Notes under the pieces: generated by a model | The model's database searches: none | The model's input: only the letters and a program-made list of their open reading frames with translations | What the model was told of the DNA's origin: nothing | NCBI RefSeq assembly: GCF_023715205.1 | Contig: NZ_JAMBNR010000003.1 | Location: forward strand, 310,001 to 374,000 | Source of the DNA: Mesobacillus maritimus | GTDB taxonomy: Bacteria > Bacillota > Bacilli > Bacillales > Cytobacillaceae | Direction of reading: 5' to 3' | DNA length: 64,000 nt | Position numbers and translations under genes: made by a program | In this document: positions 18,470 through 27,002 of the stretch, piece after piece | Layout: every line of letters starts with the position of its first letter | How positions within the stretch are numbered: the first letter of the stretch is position 1

Positions 18470-18483
18470 AAAAAGCGCTTTCA
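18470..18483 (-). promoter_or_regulatory. Candidate CcpA cre site of the nan operon
   Basis: Minus-strand TGAAAGCGCTTTTT matches the cre consensus TGWAANCGNTNWCA at 12 of 14 positions. It overlaps the expected transcription start, a position at which CcpA represses. Confidence 0.6.
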
Positions 18484-18490
18484 CAATGTG

Positions 18491-18540
18491 ACTATATCAT
18501 TCTTGAAAGTTAGCTGTCAATTTAATTTTTAAAATTGACA
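18491..18540 (-). promoter_or_regulatory. Sigma-A promoter and inverted-repeat operator of the nan operon
   Basis: On the minus strand TTGACA (18515-18520) and TATAGT (18491-18496) are 18 bases apart, a good sigma-A promoter for nanE. The -35 box is part of a perfect inverted repeat, TGTCAATTT (18515-18523) and AAATTGACA (18532-18540), a likely operator for the RpiR-type regulator encoded at the end of the operon. Confidence 0.65.
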
Positions 18541-18599
18541 ATCTAATATCAAATTTCTGCCAATTTTATTAAAATGGTGATTAAATGTTGTCCAAATTG

Positions 18600-18630
18600 A
18601 AAATCCCACCCTAAACTAGGATGGGATTTT
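18600..18630 (-). terminator. Intrinsic terminator of the YkvA-like gene
   Basis: A 14-base stem (AAAATCCCACCCTA / TAGGATGGGATTTT, one mismatch) with a 3-base loop directly after the stop codon region of the minus-strand gene. Confidence 0.75.
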
Positions 18631-18647
18631 CAATAATAAAAAGAACA

Positions 18648-19118
18648 TTATCTCCGTTCTTGCTCTTCATTTATCTCCTGCTCGTTCTTCCAAGCAATAA
18701 ATTTATCCAGGTCCTTTTTTACCTGTCGTAGCGTGAAGCCGATTACTGCTGCATCGTCTGTTAATCCAATCACTGCGATAAAATCGGGAATCGTGTCCGC
18801 TGGCATGACAAAGTAGGCAATTGCTCCGACAATTAAGAGGAGGGATCCATAAGGAATTTGGCGATATTCTCCTTTTAGATATGCGCGTACCAGCTCAACC
18901 ATTGCTTTCAAGTTCTCCCAGGTTTCCTTAACAAAACCCTTATTGGTCTCTTTGCCAGTATTCACTTTAGTATCCGCATCATTTATTAGCTTCCGGAGCT
19001 TTTCTTGGTCTTGTAGATACTCTCTTGCCTTACTTTTGACCTCTGGTGGTGTTTCACTAATGTTGTCGTTCCCGACAGTAGAAGGTTTGTCCATTTTCTT
19101 GTTTCGTCCCCACTTCAT
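18648..19118 (-). CDS. YkvA family (DUF1232) membrane protein
   Basis: A 156-residue protein. The C-terminal half holds the DUF1232 signature: two hydrophobic stretches around YFVMPADTIPDFIAVIGLTDDAAVIGFTLRQV, with the conserved PxDxIPDF and GxxDD. The N-terminal 60 residues are charged and probably cytosolic. The family is widespread in bacteria and its function is unknown. The ATG is preceded by AGGGGGTG. It ends at a terminator and is separate from the nan operon. Confidence 0.88.
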   Translation of the reverse strand: MKWGRNKKMDKPSTVGNDNISETPPEVKSKAREYLQDQEKLRKLINDADTKVNTGKETNKGFVKETWENLKAMVELVRAYLKGEYRQIPYGSLLLIVGAIAYFVMPADTIPDFIAVIGLTDDAAVIGFTLRQVKKDLDKFIAWKNEQEINEEQERR

Positions 19119-19621
19119 GTGTGCACCCCCTATATTTATCTTATTTTATCACGGCAACCTCTTCAAATATAATAAGGCATCATCCTGAGGAAGCTCTCTT
19201 GTTTATGTGCGATGTTATACTTTACCTTAAACAACATAGTAATGTTACTTATACCTAAACCTCATTTTTAGTTGATTTACCAAGGGCAATTTAATCAATC
19301 GTTTGATTAAAACGTTAGCGGAAGCAGCTTGTTGAGATCCGACTAAGATAGGACAAACCAAAGTTGCATGCTTCTCACCCTCCATTTTAGGAGCTTTCTA
19401 CCCTAGGAGCTTCCCCAAATAGAAAAGCAGTAGAGCCCTAGCCCAAGGAAGACGAGCTTATGGGAAGCCAACTAGAAAGTAGTTTTACTATTGGAGCTGA
19501 GTCAGACCATTCCCACAACAGCAAGGCCTTTTTCCTGCCAGAAATGAAACCTCACCTCCTCCTCATCCGTACAAATAAGAGGAGAAAACATTGTTAACGG
19601 AAAAGATAACAAGAGAAAGCG
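19119..19621. other. Intergenic region with a degraded repeat
   Basis: About 500 bases without a gene. At 19318-19362 the sequence resembles a decayed copy of the GC-rich repeat also seen at 35214-35500 and 59155-59190 (GCGGAAGC, GCTTGTT, ATCCGAC blocks). No tRNA, riboswitch or other RNA structure was recognised. Confidence 0.5.
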
Positions 19622-20071
19622 GTGAGGAAAATGAAAAAATGGATTTTAATCATGATGATGATTACCGGTTCATTGTTGAGTGGCTGTTCAATGTTAGGAG
19701 AGGTGAACGAAACTCTTGATTACGCCAATACGACGATGAGCCATTTGGAAAATCTGAACAGTTTTGCAGAGGAAGCTCCGCAAATGGTACAGGCTGCTAT
19801 GACTGATTCAGAAATGAAAGAAGAATTAGAAGCCCAACTAGTCACAATCCAACAAGATATCGAGGAATTTATAAGCCTCACGGATATTCCTGAAGTGGCT
19901 GAAAACATCCATCAAGAGTTGGTAACTAAAAATGAAGCGTTACTTGCCGAAGTGAATAAGGTGTTGGACAACGGCCAGCTCGCTCTCGATAAACTTGAGA
20001 ACTCGGAACTGTTGACAACCGCTCAAGAAGTTTCCTCGCTCATGACCCAAGTCGAGGGTTTATTAGAATAA
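19622..20071 (+). CDS. DUF6376-like lipoprotein
   Basis: A 149-residue exported lipoprotein. A basic start and hydrophobic stretch lead to the lipobox LLSGC, with the lipid-bearing Cys near residue 22. The mature part is almost entirely amphipathic helix rich in Glu, Leu and Asn, consistent with a helical bundle, as in the DUF6376 family of Bacillus. Function is unknown. Two starts are possible: GTG at 19622, or the ATG at 19631, which gives a cleaner signal peptide (MKKWILIMMM) but has GGTGAGG only 3 bases before it. It stands alone and has its own terminator. Confidence 0.8.
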   Translation: MRKMKKWILIMMMITGSLLSGCSMLGEVNETLDYANTTMSHLENLNSFAEEAPQMVQAAMTDSEMKEELEAQLVTIQQDIEEFISLTDIPEVAENIHQELVTKNEALLAEVNKVLDNGQLALDKLENSELLTTAQEVSSLMTQVEGLLE

Positions 20072-20077
20072 CAACAT

Positions 20078-20115
20078 AACCAAAAGAGTCCACCTGATTG
20101 GACTCTTTTTTGGTT
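20078..20115 (+). terminator. Intrinsic terminator of the lipoprotein gene
   Basis: AAAAGAGTCC and GGACTCTTTT form a perfect 10-base stem with an 8-base loop, followed by TTTTGG. Confidence 0.88.
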
Positions 20116-20131
20116 ACCACCTACCGGTGAC

Positions 20132-20166
20132 AAAAACTGGATGGTGCCAGGCACCATCCAGTTTTT
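20132..20166. repeat. Interspersed GGTGCC palindrome, copy 5
   Basis: Perfect 17-base arms (AAAAACTGGATGGTGCC and its complement) around an A. It follows the lipoprotein terminator and ends six bases before the stop codon of yhcX. Confidence 0.93.
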
Positions 20167-20171
20167 TACCA

Positions 20172-21713
20172 TTAAAGGTTTTTATAGCGGACTTGAAAGA
20201 GGTCTTGGCGGCGGTCATGGAGTTGTCGGACCGTTCCAGACCGGCGTTGTCTTCGCAAGATTTCTAAGTCGACATCGCCAACGACAACGGTTTCGATATT
20301 CGGCGGGCATTCCCCTACGATTCCATCACGCGCAAATTCAAAATCAGAAGGGGTAAAGATGCCTGACTGTGCATATTGGATATCCATATTTTCCACTTGT
20401 GTTAAATTTCCTACCGTTCCTGCAATGACGGTATAAACTTGATTCTCAACCGCGCGTGCTTGAGCGCAATAGCGAACCCGTAAATATCCTTGGCGATCAT
20501 CGGTACAGAATGGCACAAAAATAATATTGGCTCCTTGGTCGACCGCGTAACGGGCAAGCTCTGGGAACTGAATATCATAGCAAATCTGAATGGCAATTTT
20601 TCCACAATCGGTATCAAAGACTTTCACTGTGTTTCCTGGCTGAATTCCCCACCATTTGCGCTCATTTGGGGTCACATGGATTTTATACTGCTTTTCAATT
20701 GTCCCATCTCGGCGGAACAAATAAGCAATATTATAAATCTGGTCTTCTTCTTCCACAAAGTGCGAACCGCCAATGATGTTCACGTTATAGCGAACGGCCA
20801 ACCTTGTAAACAATTCAATATACTCCTCTGTATACTCTGCTAGCTTCCGAATTGCTTTCGAAGGTACCTTCTCCTCCAAATAGGACATCAACTGAGTCGT
20901 GAAAATTTCCGGGAACACCGCAAAGTCACTTCCGAAGTCGTATGCAACATCCACATAATATTCCACTTGCTTCGCAAACTCTTCAAATGAATCAATGTTC
21001 TTCATCATATATTGAATGACGGTAATCCGCACAGGATAAGCCGTTTTAAAATGGCGCTTCGTTTTGGCCTGATAATCGATATTATTCCATTCCATCAACG
21101 TCGCATATTGCAATGACTGGCGGTCATCAGGCAAATACCCTGGATTGATTCGCATCAGGTTAAACCCGTTCATAATTTGAAACGTAAGGACCGGGTCATA
21201 GATGTTTTGATTCCGAACTTCCTCCACATACTCACGAGGAGAATAACGATCTTTGTATTTATAATAATTCGGAATACGCCCACCGATGATGATGCTTTTC
21301 AAGTTCATTTCGCGCGCCAATTCTTTGCGCGCTTCATAAAGCCTTTTGCCGATTTTCATTCCTTGATATTCCGGGTCCACCATCACTTCAATTCCATAAA
21401 GATTAAACCCTTCAGGATTATGATTGGTAATATACCCACCATCCGTAATGTCGTCCCATGTATGTTTGTCATCGTATTCATCAAAATTTACAATTAAACT
21501 AGAACAACTCCCAATAATCTTTCCATCAAATTCCACGCAAAACTGGCCTTCAGGAAAAATCCGCAAGTGACTTTCTAGCTGAACCCGTTTCCAAGGCTCC
21601 ATATTCGGAAAACAAACTTTCTGCATTTCAAGGATTTGGTCCAAGTCATCCTTTTGAATATTTCGAACCTCGAGCTTTTTTTCAAAATTTGATAAATCTA
21701 GTTTCTTTGACAT
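20172..21713 (-). CDS. yhcX: GNAT-nitrilase fusion protein YhcX
   Basis: A 513-residue protein with two domains. Residues 15-215 are a GNAT acetyltransferase fold (IEVMVDPEYQGMKIGKRLYEARKELAREM is the acetyl-CoA loop). Residues 225-505 are a carbon-nitrogen hydrolase with the catalytic triad Glu (FAVFPEIFTT), Lys (YKIHVTPNERKWW) and Cys (IAIQICYDIQFPE). The architecture and exact length match YhcX of Bacillus subtilis as I recall it. The substrate is unknown; an amide-cleaving step coupled to N-acetylation is an inference. The start is the ATG at 21713, with AAAGGCGG upstream; 27 upstream codons are dropped. Confidence 0.9.
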   Translation of the reverse strand: MSKKLDLSNFEKKLEVRNIQKDDLDQILEMQKVCFPNMEPWKRVQLESHLRIFPEGQFCVEFDGKIIGSCSSLIVNFDEYDDKHTWDDITDGGYITNHNPEGFNLYGIEVMVDPEYQGMKIGKRLYEARKELAREMNLKSIIIGGRIPNYYKYKDRYSPREYVEEVRNQNIYDPVLTFQIMNGFNLMRINPGYLPDDRQSLQYATLMEWNNIDYQAKTKRHFKTAYPVRITVIQYMMKNIDSFEEFAKQVEYYVDVAYDFGSDFAVFPEIFTTQLMSYLEEKVPSKAIRKLAEYTEEYIELFTRLAVRYNVNIIGGSHFVEEEDQIYNIAYLFRRDGTIEKQYKIHVTPNERKWWGIQPGNTVKVFDTDCGKIAIQICYDIQFPELARYAVDQGANIIFVPFCTDDRQGYLRVRYCAQARAVENQVYTVIAGTVGNLTQVENMDIQYAQSGIFTPSDFEFARDGIVGECPPNIETVVVGDVDLEILRRQRRSGTVRQLHDRRQDLFQVRYKNL

Positions 21714-22115
21714 TCCTATTTCCGCCTTTCTCACTTTGTCCGACTCTTCCATGCAGAAGTGTACCGAAGAGTCGAACAGGGCAGGACGGTTCAATATGAA
21801 CCACCATTTTTTAGTAAAACACTTCTCACACTTCTAGAAGTGAGGTGCTCGAAGCTATTTTATCGATTAAAAGAGAGTCTACCTTCAATCAATAAAATCG
21901 CTTGTTGTGATTGCCGAACAAACTTTCCGAACACGACCTAGGTAAATAATTGGTCCAAATATACTTTGAAATTTTTTCCTTTATTAAAAGACTCTTTTTA
22001 TTTTTATATCCTATTCTGACCGAAACGAAACATGCCCACTCCTATGCTTCGAATGGATAAGTTTTCTAGCTTTAGCGAATGCTATTTTTATCATGCCTTT
22101 ATGAGGTGAAATACT

Positions 22116-22946
22116 TTGATTTCAAAGCGAAAAGTGAAAAAGTACCCTTATCTGTTGCTAGGCATCATTCATTTAACCATGGTCTTTTTCACCTTTTATA
22201 AAAGCAAGAATCGAAAGCGGTCTTTTATTCTGTTTCTTTCTTATACAGGATTTGCTTATCTATTCGAGTACTTTGTTGTGATTTTAAACCGCGGTTATGT
22301 GTACCGACCAAAGTTTATGAAAGAAAAAAACTTGGACCATATTCTCGGTTCGATTTGGTCGCAGTTCTTTTATGTACCGACAACCGCTTTGTTTATTTCA
22401 ACTTTTCGTTTCGGATGGAAAGTCAAAGTCTTCTTTAGCTTTTATTTCTTTTGTATTGAAAGATTGTTTATTTCCATGGGGATCTTTAAAACGCGCTGGT
22501 GGAAAACAGGTTATACGTTCCTTCTAATCCTGGTCTCTTTTTTCGCCAATGATCTTTGGGTCAAATTGTTTAATCAGCGGAACCCAGTTGTTTTGTGGAT
22601 TACTTTTTTTCAAACCATCCAAGTTACTTGGATGAACACATCCTTTCTATTTGCAGCCATGAAGAAAGTCCGTTACGGCCCAAGGGCGATTCGTTCTTGG
22701 GAAAAACATTTTATCGTTGGTCCGGCTGTAGGCATGTTCATTTCCCTCCTGATTACTTGGCAACTTCGCAGGGATGGAATAGGCGGGAAGATTCGATCAT
22801 TCCTTCTAATGCTATTCGTGGATTCCTTGTTAATCAAACAAGGTCAGTTAAAAGTTAAAAAAGGCTTTTTCTTACCAGTATCCTATAGCCTTATATTAGC
22901 AACCGGTAATCTGTTTCAAAGGTGGATTTATCGACACCAGAAATAG
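22116..22946 (+). CDS. Hypothetical multi-spanning membrane protein
   Basis: A 276-residue basic membrane protein that I do not recognise. It has about seven hydrophobic segments joined by short Lys/Arg-rich loops and a strongly basic N-terminus (MISKRKVKKYP). Aromatic residues are abundant. It starts at TTG with GAGGTGA six bases upstream. No neighbour is close enough to share a transcript: yhcX is divergent and the thioesterase gene converges on it. The gene ends at a stem-loop. No function is proposed. Confidence 0.7.
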   Translation: MISKRKVKKYPYLLLGIIHLTMVFFTFYKSKNRKRSFILFLSYTGFAYLFEYFVVILNRGYVYRPKFMKEKNLDHILGSIWSQFFYVPTTALFISTFRFGWKVKVFFSFYFFCIERLFISMGIFKTRWWKTGYTFLLILVSFFANDLWVKLFNQRNPVVLWITFFQTIQVTWMNTSFLFAAMKKVRYGPRAIRSWEKHFIVGPAVGMFISLLITWQLRRDGIGGKIRSFLLMLFVDSLLIKQGQLKVKKGFFLPVSYSLILATGNLFQRWIYRHQK

Positions 22947-23004
22947 AAAAAAGGCAACCATAACTGTCACCTTTTCATTTGGGCACTGAGAAACCTGAGT
23001 GCCT
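22947..23004. terminator. Two stem-loops between convergent genes
   Basis: AAAAGGCAAC pairs imperfectly with GTCACCTTTT (22951-22975), and GGGCACT pairs with AGTGCCT (22981-23004), the latter followed by a T-rich tract on the plus strand. Together they likely end transcription from both sides. Confidence 0.65.
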
Positions 23005-23005
23005 A

Positions 23006-23449
23006 TTATTTTTTCTTTTTGTCAAAGCGATAGAAGGTGCCTGAGGTCTTGCATAACAAATCGCCTTGTTCATTTTTAACCTCTGCTTCCATGAAGCAAA
23101 CTTTATAACCATCTTTTAAATAGCGTGCCGTTGCAATCAATTTCCCCGCAGTTGTGGCGTTAAAAAAGGATGTTTTCAATTCAAGTGACACATAGGGAGC
23201 ATCTTTATGGCGGAAGTTTAGATGCCCCATTGCCGTGTCCGCAATAAATGTGAAGATCCCTCCATGAACAATGCCCGCAGGATTGTGCATAATTTCCGTC
23301 ACTGGACATGTAATTGTACAAGTCTTTGCCTCATCATCATAATCAAAATCAAAATCTAGCAGTTTAAACATAAAAATACTTTCTGGTTTTGCTTCATACG
23401 TATCATAAGCCCTTTCGACATGGGCCATAAACTCTTGCTTGTCCATCAT
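23006..23449 (-). CDS. PaaI-type hotdog thioesterase
   Basis: A 147-residue protein of the PaaI/4HBT hotdog superfamily, which hydrolyses acyl-CoA thioesters. The core motif IMHNPAGIVHGGIFTFIADTAMGH holds the conserved HGG and the helix with the catalytic Asp; YVSLELKTSFFNATTAGKLIATARYLKDG is the following strand pair. It is the usual length for a single-domain member. The substrate is not predictable. It is monocistronic, with GGGGGAACG upstream of its ATG. Confidence 0.88.
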   Translation of the reverse strand: MMDKQEFMAHVERAYDTYEAKPESIFMFKLLDFDFDYDDEAKTCTITCPVTEIMHNPAGIVHGGIFTFIADTAMGHLNFRHKDAPYVSLELKTSFFNATTAGKLIATARYLKDGYKVCFMEAEVKNEQGDLLCKTSGTFYRFDKKKK

Positions 23450-23712
23450 CGTTCCCCCTATTAACTAGTCCATTCTTCTTCAATCATAACATATTAGTTT
23501 GAATTTTAAGAATATAGTAAGTAAAAAAAGGACGTTTTAATGCTGGGGCATGGTTCACAACCGTTCTCATTGTATATGAGTCCTTTTTGTAAAGATTGTT
23601 GTTAAGCAAATTTCAACTCAACAGAACCATTTCGTACGTTTAAAATTAAGTTTGCTATTTATCAGGTTTACATTATCCATTCAGTCGTATTTTCCCAAAA
23701 AGTAACAATAAG

Positions 23713-23744
23713 AAAAAGCAGAGAAAACCTTCCCTCTGCTTTTT
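23713..23744 (-). terminator. Intrinsic terminator of the 45-residue protein gene
   Basis: AAAAAGCAGAG and CTCTGCTTTTT form a perfect 11-base stem with a 10-base loop. The stem overlaps the stop codon of the minus-strand small gene. Confidence 0.85.
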
Positions 23745-23880
23745 ACTCTTTCTGATCCTCTTCGTCATAAGCGATTAAAACAATATTTTCATTCGTTTCG
23801 TTGCGTAACTCCTTTTCAAGCTGTTGGATTTTATCCAATTGCGCCGCTTGTAAATTTGCTACAGGAAAGTCTTTGTCCAT
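23743..23880 (-). CDS. Small conserved-looking 45-residue acidic protein
   Basis: A 45-residue protein beginning MDKDFPVANLQAAQLDKIQ and ending DEEDQKE. A perfect AAAGGAGG lies 7 bases before the ATG, and a strong terminator overlaps the stop codon, which together make it a real transcription and translation unit despite its size. The middle is amphipathic helix (QLDKIQQLEKELRNE) followed by a hydrophobic strand (NIVLIAY). I recall similar short proteins in Bacillus but no function. It lies between the thioesterase and symporter genes, with its own signals. Confidence 0.75.
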   Translation of the reverse strand: MDKDFPVANLQAAQLDKIQQLEKELRNETNENIVLIAYDEEDQKE

Positions 23881-23951
23881 GCTAAACCTCCTTTGGTACT
23901 ATCTTTACAATTTCCTTAAACCAAAAGCTTATACACAAAAAAGATTTAAAA

Positions 23952-23977
23952 AAACCCGAGGCATGTGCCCCAGGTTT
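23952..23977 (-). terminator. Intrinsic terminator of the symporter gene
   Basis: On the minus strand AAACCTGGGGCA pairs with TGCCTCGGGTTT (two mismatches) and is followed by a run of T. It lies just after the symporter stop codon. Confidence 0.75.
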
Positions 23978-23981
23978 CTGA

Positions 23982-25238
23982 TTAAGACGCTTTTTCCATA
24001 TTAGCCACTTCATTAACAGGAGTGAATTTGCCTTCCCACTTTGAAATGGCAATGGCAGCAAGTGAGTTTCCAACGACGTTTACAGCGGTACGTCCCATAT
24101 CAAGGATACGGTCGATTCCAGCAATGAACGCCAATCCTTCAACAGGTAATCCAACAGTACCTAATGTCGCTAACAGTACAACGAACGAAACACCTGGTAC
24201 ACCGGCAATTCCTTTCGAGGTAACCATCAAGACAAGCATCAAGGAGACCTGTTCAGCAATGGTCATATCGATTCCATACATTTGCGCGATGAAAATCGCT
24301 GCCAACGCTTGGTAAAGGGTGGAACCATCTAGGTTAAATGAGTATCCTGTTGGAATAACGAATGACGCAATATGCTTCGGACAGCCAATCTTCTCCATTT
24401 TATCCATAATTCTTGGCAACACGGTTTCCGAACTTGCCGTTGAGAACGCTAAAAGAAGTTCATCTTTTAGTAACTTGATTAATTTGAAGATGGAGTAGCC
24501 AGACATCTTCGCAACAACACCTAAAACAACGAGTACGAAGAAAATCATTGTGCCGTATACTGTAATGACTAGTTTTCCTAGTGGGATTAGGGATGCTAGT
24601 CCAAACTTCGATACCGTTACCCCGATTAGCGCAAAAACACCGAATGGCGCAAACTTCATAATTTGATTCGTAGCCCAGAACATCGCATCAGCGGTTCCTT
24701 GGAAGAACGCCAGAACTGGCTTTCCTCTTTCTCCAATAGCCGATATCCCTAGTCCAAAGATAAGGGAAAAGAAAATGATTGCTAGCATATCACCTTCAGC
24801 GAATGCAGCAATTGGGTTGGTTGGTACAATTTCAACAATCGTATCCACTAATGATTTGGTCTCAGTGGATTCCGTTGTTTCTACGTAACTACTAATATCG
24901 GTTTGATCCAACTGGCTCATGTTCACACCAGTACCAGGATGAAAAATATTTGCTGCCGCAATTCCTACGATAATGGCAATTGTCGTAATGATTTCGAAGT
25001 AAAGCAGTGTTTTACCACCAATTTTACCTAACTGCTTTATGTCCCCAACACCCGCAACAGCGACAACAATACTTGCCACCACGATTGGGACAACGATCAT
25101 TTTAATTAAACGGAGAAATACATCTCCAATCGGCTGTAAAACTTCATTTACTGTTGGATTGCCGTAAAAAATTGCACCGACTGCAATCCCCACAACCAAT
25201 CCAATAAAAATTTGTCCTGCTAGACTAATCTTTTTCAA
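23982..25238 (-). CDS. Dicarboxylate/amino acid:cation symporter (GltP/GltT/DctA family)
   Basis: A 418-residue carrier of the DAACS family, which takes up glutamate, aspartate or C4-dicarboxylates with Na+ or H+. Signature elements are present: the serine-rich hairpin AFSTASSETVLP, GYSFNLDGSTLY in segment 7, the second hairpin TSKGIAGVPGVSFVVL, and the substrate-binding segment DRILDMGRTAVNVVGNSLAAI. The Arg in MGRTAVN fits an acidic amino acid substrate. It starts at TTG with AGGAGAGG upstream. The gene lies behind a c-di-AMP riboswitch and terminator, so its expression should fall when c-di-AMP is high. Confidence 0.9.
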   Translation of the reverse strand: MKKISLAGQIFIGLVVGIAVGAIFYGNPTVNEVLQPIGDVFLRLIKMIVVPIVVASIVVAVAGVGDIKQLGKIGGKTLLYFEIITTIAIIVGIAAANIFHPGTGVNMSQLDQTDISSYVETTESTETKSLVDTIVEIVPTNPIAAFAEGDMLAIIFFSLIFGLGISAIGERGKPVLAFFQGTADAMFWATNQIMKFAPFGVFALIGVTVSKFGLASLIPLGKLVITVYGTMIFFVLVVLGVVAKMSGYSIFKLIKLLKDELLLAFSTASSETVLPRIMDKMEKIGCPKHIASFVIPTGYSFNLDGSTLYQALAAIFIAQMYGIDMTIAEQVSLMLVLMVTSKGIAGVPGVSFVVLLATLGTVGLPVEGLAFIAGIDRILDMGRTAVNVVGNSLAAIAISKWEGKFTPVNEVANMEKAS

Positions 25239-25325
25239 CGAACATCCTCTCCTTCTGAAAATTTATATGCTGAAATAGCAAATGTGTCAGAAGAGAACGA
25301 CGATAGGCCCTGTTACCTTGCATAT

Positions 25326-25355
25326 AAAAAAGACACGACTTCTGGTGTCCTTTTT
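25326..25355 (-). terminator. Riboswitch-controlled terminator before the symporter gene
   Basis: GGACACC and its partner GTGTC form a stem on the minus strand, followed by TTTTTT, 32 bases after the riboswitch aptamer and 88 bases before the symporter start. This is the expected expression platform. Confidence 0.75.
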
Positions 25356-25386
25356 AGCAAAAACAATTATTATCTGTTCCCCATAA

Positions 25387-25517
25387 GACGCTGACGAGGT
25401 TAGCTGTCGGATTAGGACTAGGAAACATTCAAAGCCCTTTCATCAATGATGAATTCACCCCAAGCAGACTTAACTGCAAAAATTGGGTCCCCCGTTCTTT
25501 TTAATAAGATTAAGCGG
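25387..25517 (-). ncRNA. Cyclic di-AMP riboswitch (ydaO/yuaA leader)
   Basis: The minus strand shows the hallmark blocks of this aptamer in order: CCGCTTAATC at the 5' end, GAACGGGGGACCCAAT, TTGGGGTGAATTC, a small hairpin (TTCATCATTGATGAA), AGGGCTTT, CCTAGTCC, TAATCCGACAGCTAACCTCG and a closing CAGCG that pairs with the 5' CGCT. The spacing matches the ydaO leader as I remember it. In Bacillus this class turns genes off on binding c-di-AMP. Downstream are a terminator and an acidic amino acid symporter gene. Confidence 0.93.
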
Positions 25518-25613
25518 AATTTCCGTCTAATAGAATTTTATATTTAAATAATAATTATGTAAATGAAAAATTTTTCTAGTTATGGGTTTACTGGTTTATT
25601 TTCCACAAAGAAA

Positions 25614-25637
25614 GACTAACCCGCTTTGGGGTTAGTC
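25614..25637 (-). terminator. Intrinsic terminator of mpfA
   Basis: GACTAACCC and GGGTTAGTC form a perfect 9-base stem with T-rich flanks on both sides, following the mpfA stop codon. Confidence 0.82.
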
Positions 25638-25661
25638 ACTTTTTTGTTAATCTCTTTCCGC

Positions 25662-26999
25662 TTAACTCGGTAAAGCCATACTAAATTGGCTTTGAACGCT
25701 TTTTTTCACTTCAAGATAATGAATTTGGTGGCCATCGATTTTTTGAATGGTAAACACATAGCCTTCCGCTATAATTTCTGTTCCAACATGTGCATCGATG
25801 TTCTGCGTTAAGAACCAACCACCGATGGTATCGACTTCCTCTGCTTCTAACCTCGTACCTAATAAAAGATTCACATCTTCAATCAAGACTTTGGAATCAA
25901 GAATGTAATGGTTGTCGCTAACTTTCCGGATTTCTGGTACTTCATCCTCGTCAAACTCGTCGCGAATTTCACCAACAATTTCTTCAAGGATGTCCTCAAC
26001 GGTAACCATTCCGGAAGTTCCACCATATTCATCCATCAATATCGCCATATGTGTGCGTTCCTTCTGCATCCTTACCAATAAATCTTGGATTGGAATGGAT
26101 TCAATGACGTGAATCATCGGATTGATATAATCTTCAATTTTAAAATCTTTGGCTGGTTCTACTTTTGTTAATGTTGAAGTTAATAACTCTTTCACGTTTA
26201 TAAATCCAACAATATTGTCTTTATCCCCATCTTCCACTGGGTATCTTGTATAGTTTTCTACTTGAATCTTTTGTAAGATTTCTTGGTACGTGTCAGTCAC
26301 AGAAATGGTTGCGACCTCTGTTCGTGGTACCATAATCTCGCGAGCAACTCGCTCATCGAATTCAAAGATATTGTTCATATATTTTAATTCAGTTTGATTA
26401 ATTTCTCCGCCCTTATAACTCTCAGACAACAAAATTCGAAGCTCTTCTTCTGATAATGCTGCTTCATGTTCGGACGCCGGTTTCAACCCGAAAAGCCCTA
26501 CTAATACTCGAGCCGATCCATTTAATAACCAAATGAACGGGTACATGATTTTGTAGAATAAGATGATCGGTTTCGCAAACAGGATTGTAACTTTCTCTGC
26601 CATTTGAATCGCTACCGTCTTTGGAGCTAGTTCTCCGACCACAACGTGTAGGAACGTTACAATTCCAAAGGCGATTGCAAACGAGACAATCTTCGTAATG
26701 GACTCATTTAAATGAAATTGATCCACCAAGAGTGGGCGCAAAAGATGTGCAATCGTTGGTTCTCCTAACCAACCTATTCCTAACGCGGTTACCGTAATTC
26801 CGAGCTGACAGGCAGACAAGTATTCGTCCAAGTGGCTGACGACTTTTTTCGCCGCTACAGCTCCCTTGCTTCCTTCTGCAATCAACTGATCAATTCGTGA
26901 AGAACGAACTTTTACAATCGCAAATTCTGTCGCTACGAAAAACGCCGTTAAGGCAATTAAAACCGCAAGTAAAATCAAATTAATGGTTGTTGTCAACAA
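25662..26999 (-). CDS. mpfA: CNNM/CorC family magnesium exporter-like protein (MpfA/YhdP)
   Basis: A 445-residue membrane protein. Residues 1-200 form the DUF21/CNNM domain with four hydrophobic segments ([47 protein letters not shown]). A CBS pair follows (about 215-345, with [11 protein letters not shown] and [23 protein letters not shown]) and then the CorC_HlyC domain (about 350-435). The match to YhdP/MpfA of Bacillus, implicated in Mg2+ efflux, is supported by the MerR gene next to it, as with yhdQ. It starts at one of two adjacent TTG codons, and the AGGAGGTG sequence is separated from them by a 20-base hairpin. Confidence 0.88.
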   Translation of the reverse strand: MLTTTINLILLAVLIALTAFFVATEFAIVKVRSSRIDQLIAEGSKGAVAAKKVVSHLDEYLSACQLGITVTALGIGWLGEPTIAHLLRPLLVDQFHLNESITKIVSFAIAFGIVTFLHVVVGELAPKTVAIQMAEKVTILFAKPIILFYKIMYPFIWLLNGSARVLVGLFGLKPASEHEAALSEEELRILLSESYKGGEINQTELKYMNNIFEFDERVAREIMVPRTEVATISVTDTYQEILQKIQVENYTRYPVEDGDKDNIVGFINVKELLTSTLTKVEPAKDFKIEDYINPMIHVIESIPIQDLLVRMQKERTHMAILMDEYGGTSGMVTVEDILEEIVGEIRDEFDEDEVPEIRKVSDNHYILDSKVLIEDVNLLLGTRLEAEEVDTIGGWFLTQNIDAHVGTEIIAEGYVFTIQKIDGHQIHYLEVKKSVQSQFSMALPS

Positions 27000-27002
27000 G
27001 TA

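Noticed and set aside
25379-25520. T-box or amino-acid leader before the glutamate-type symporter
   Set aside because: No T-box specifier or GGGTGGTACCGCG-like sequence; the blocks fit the ydaO c-di-AMP aptamer instead.
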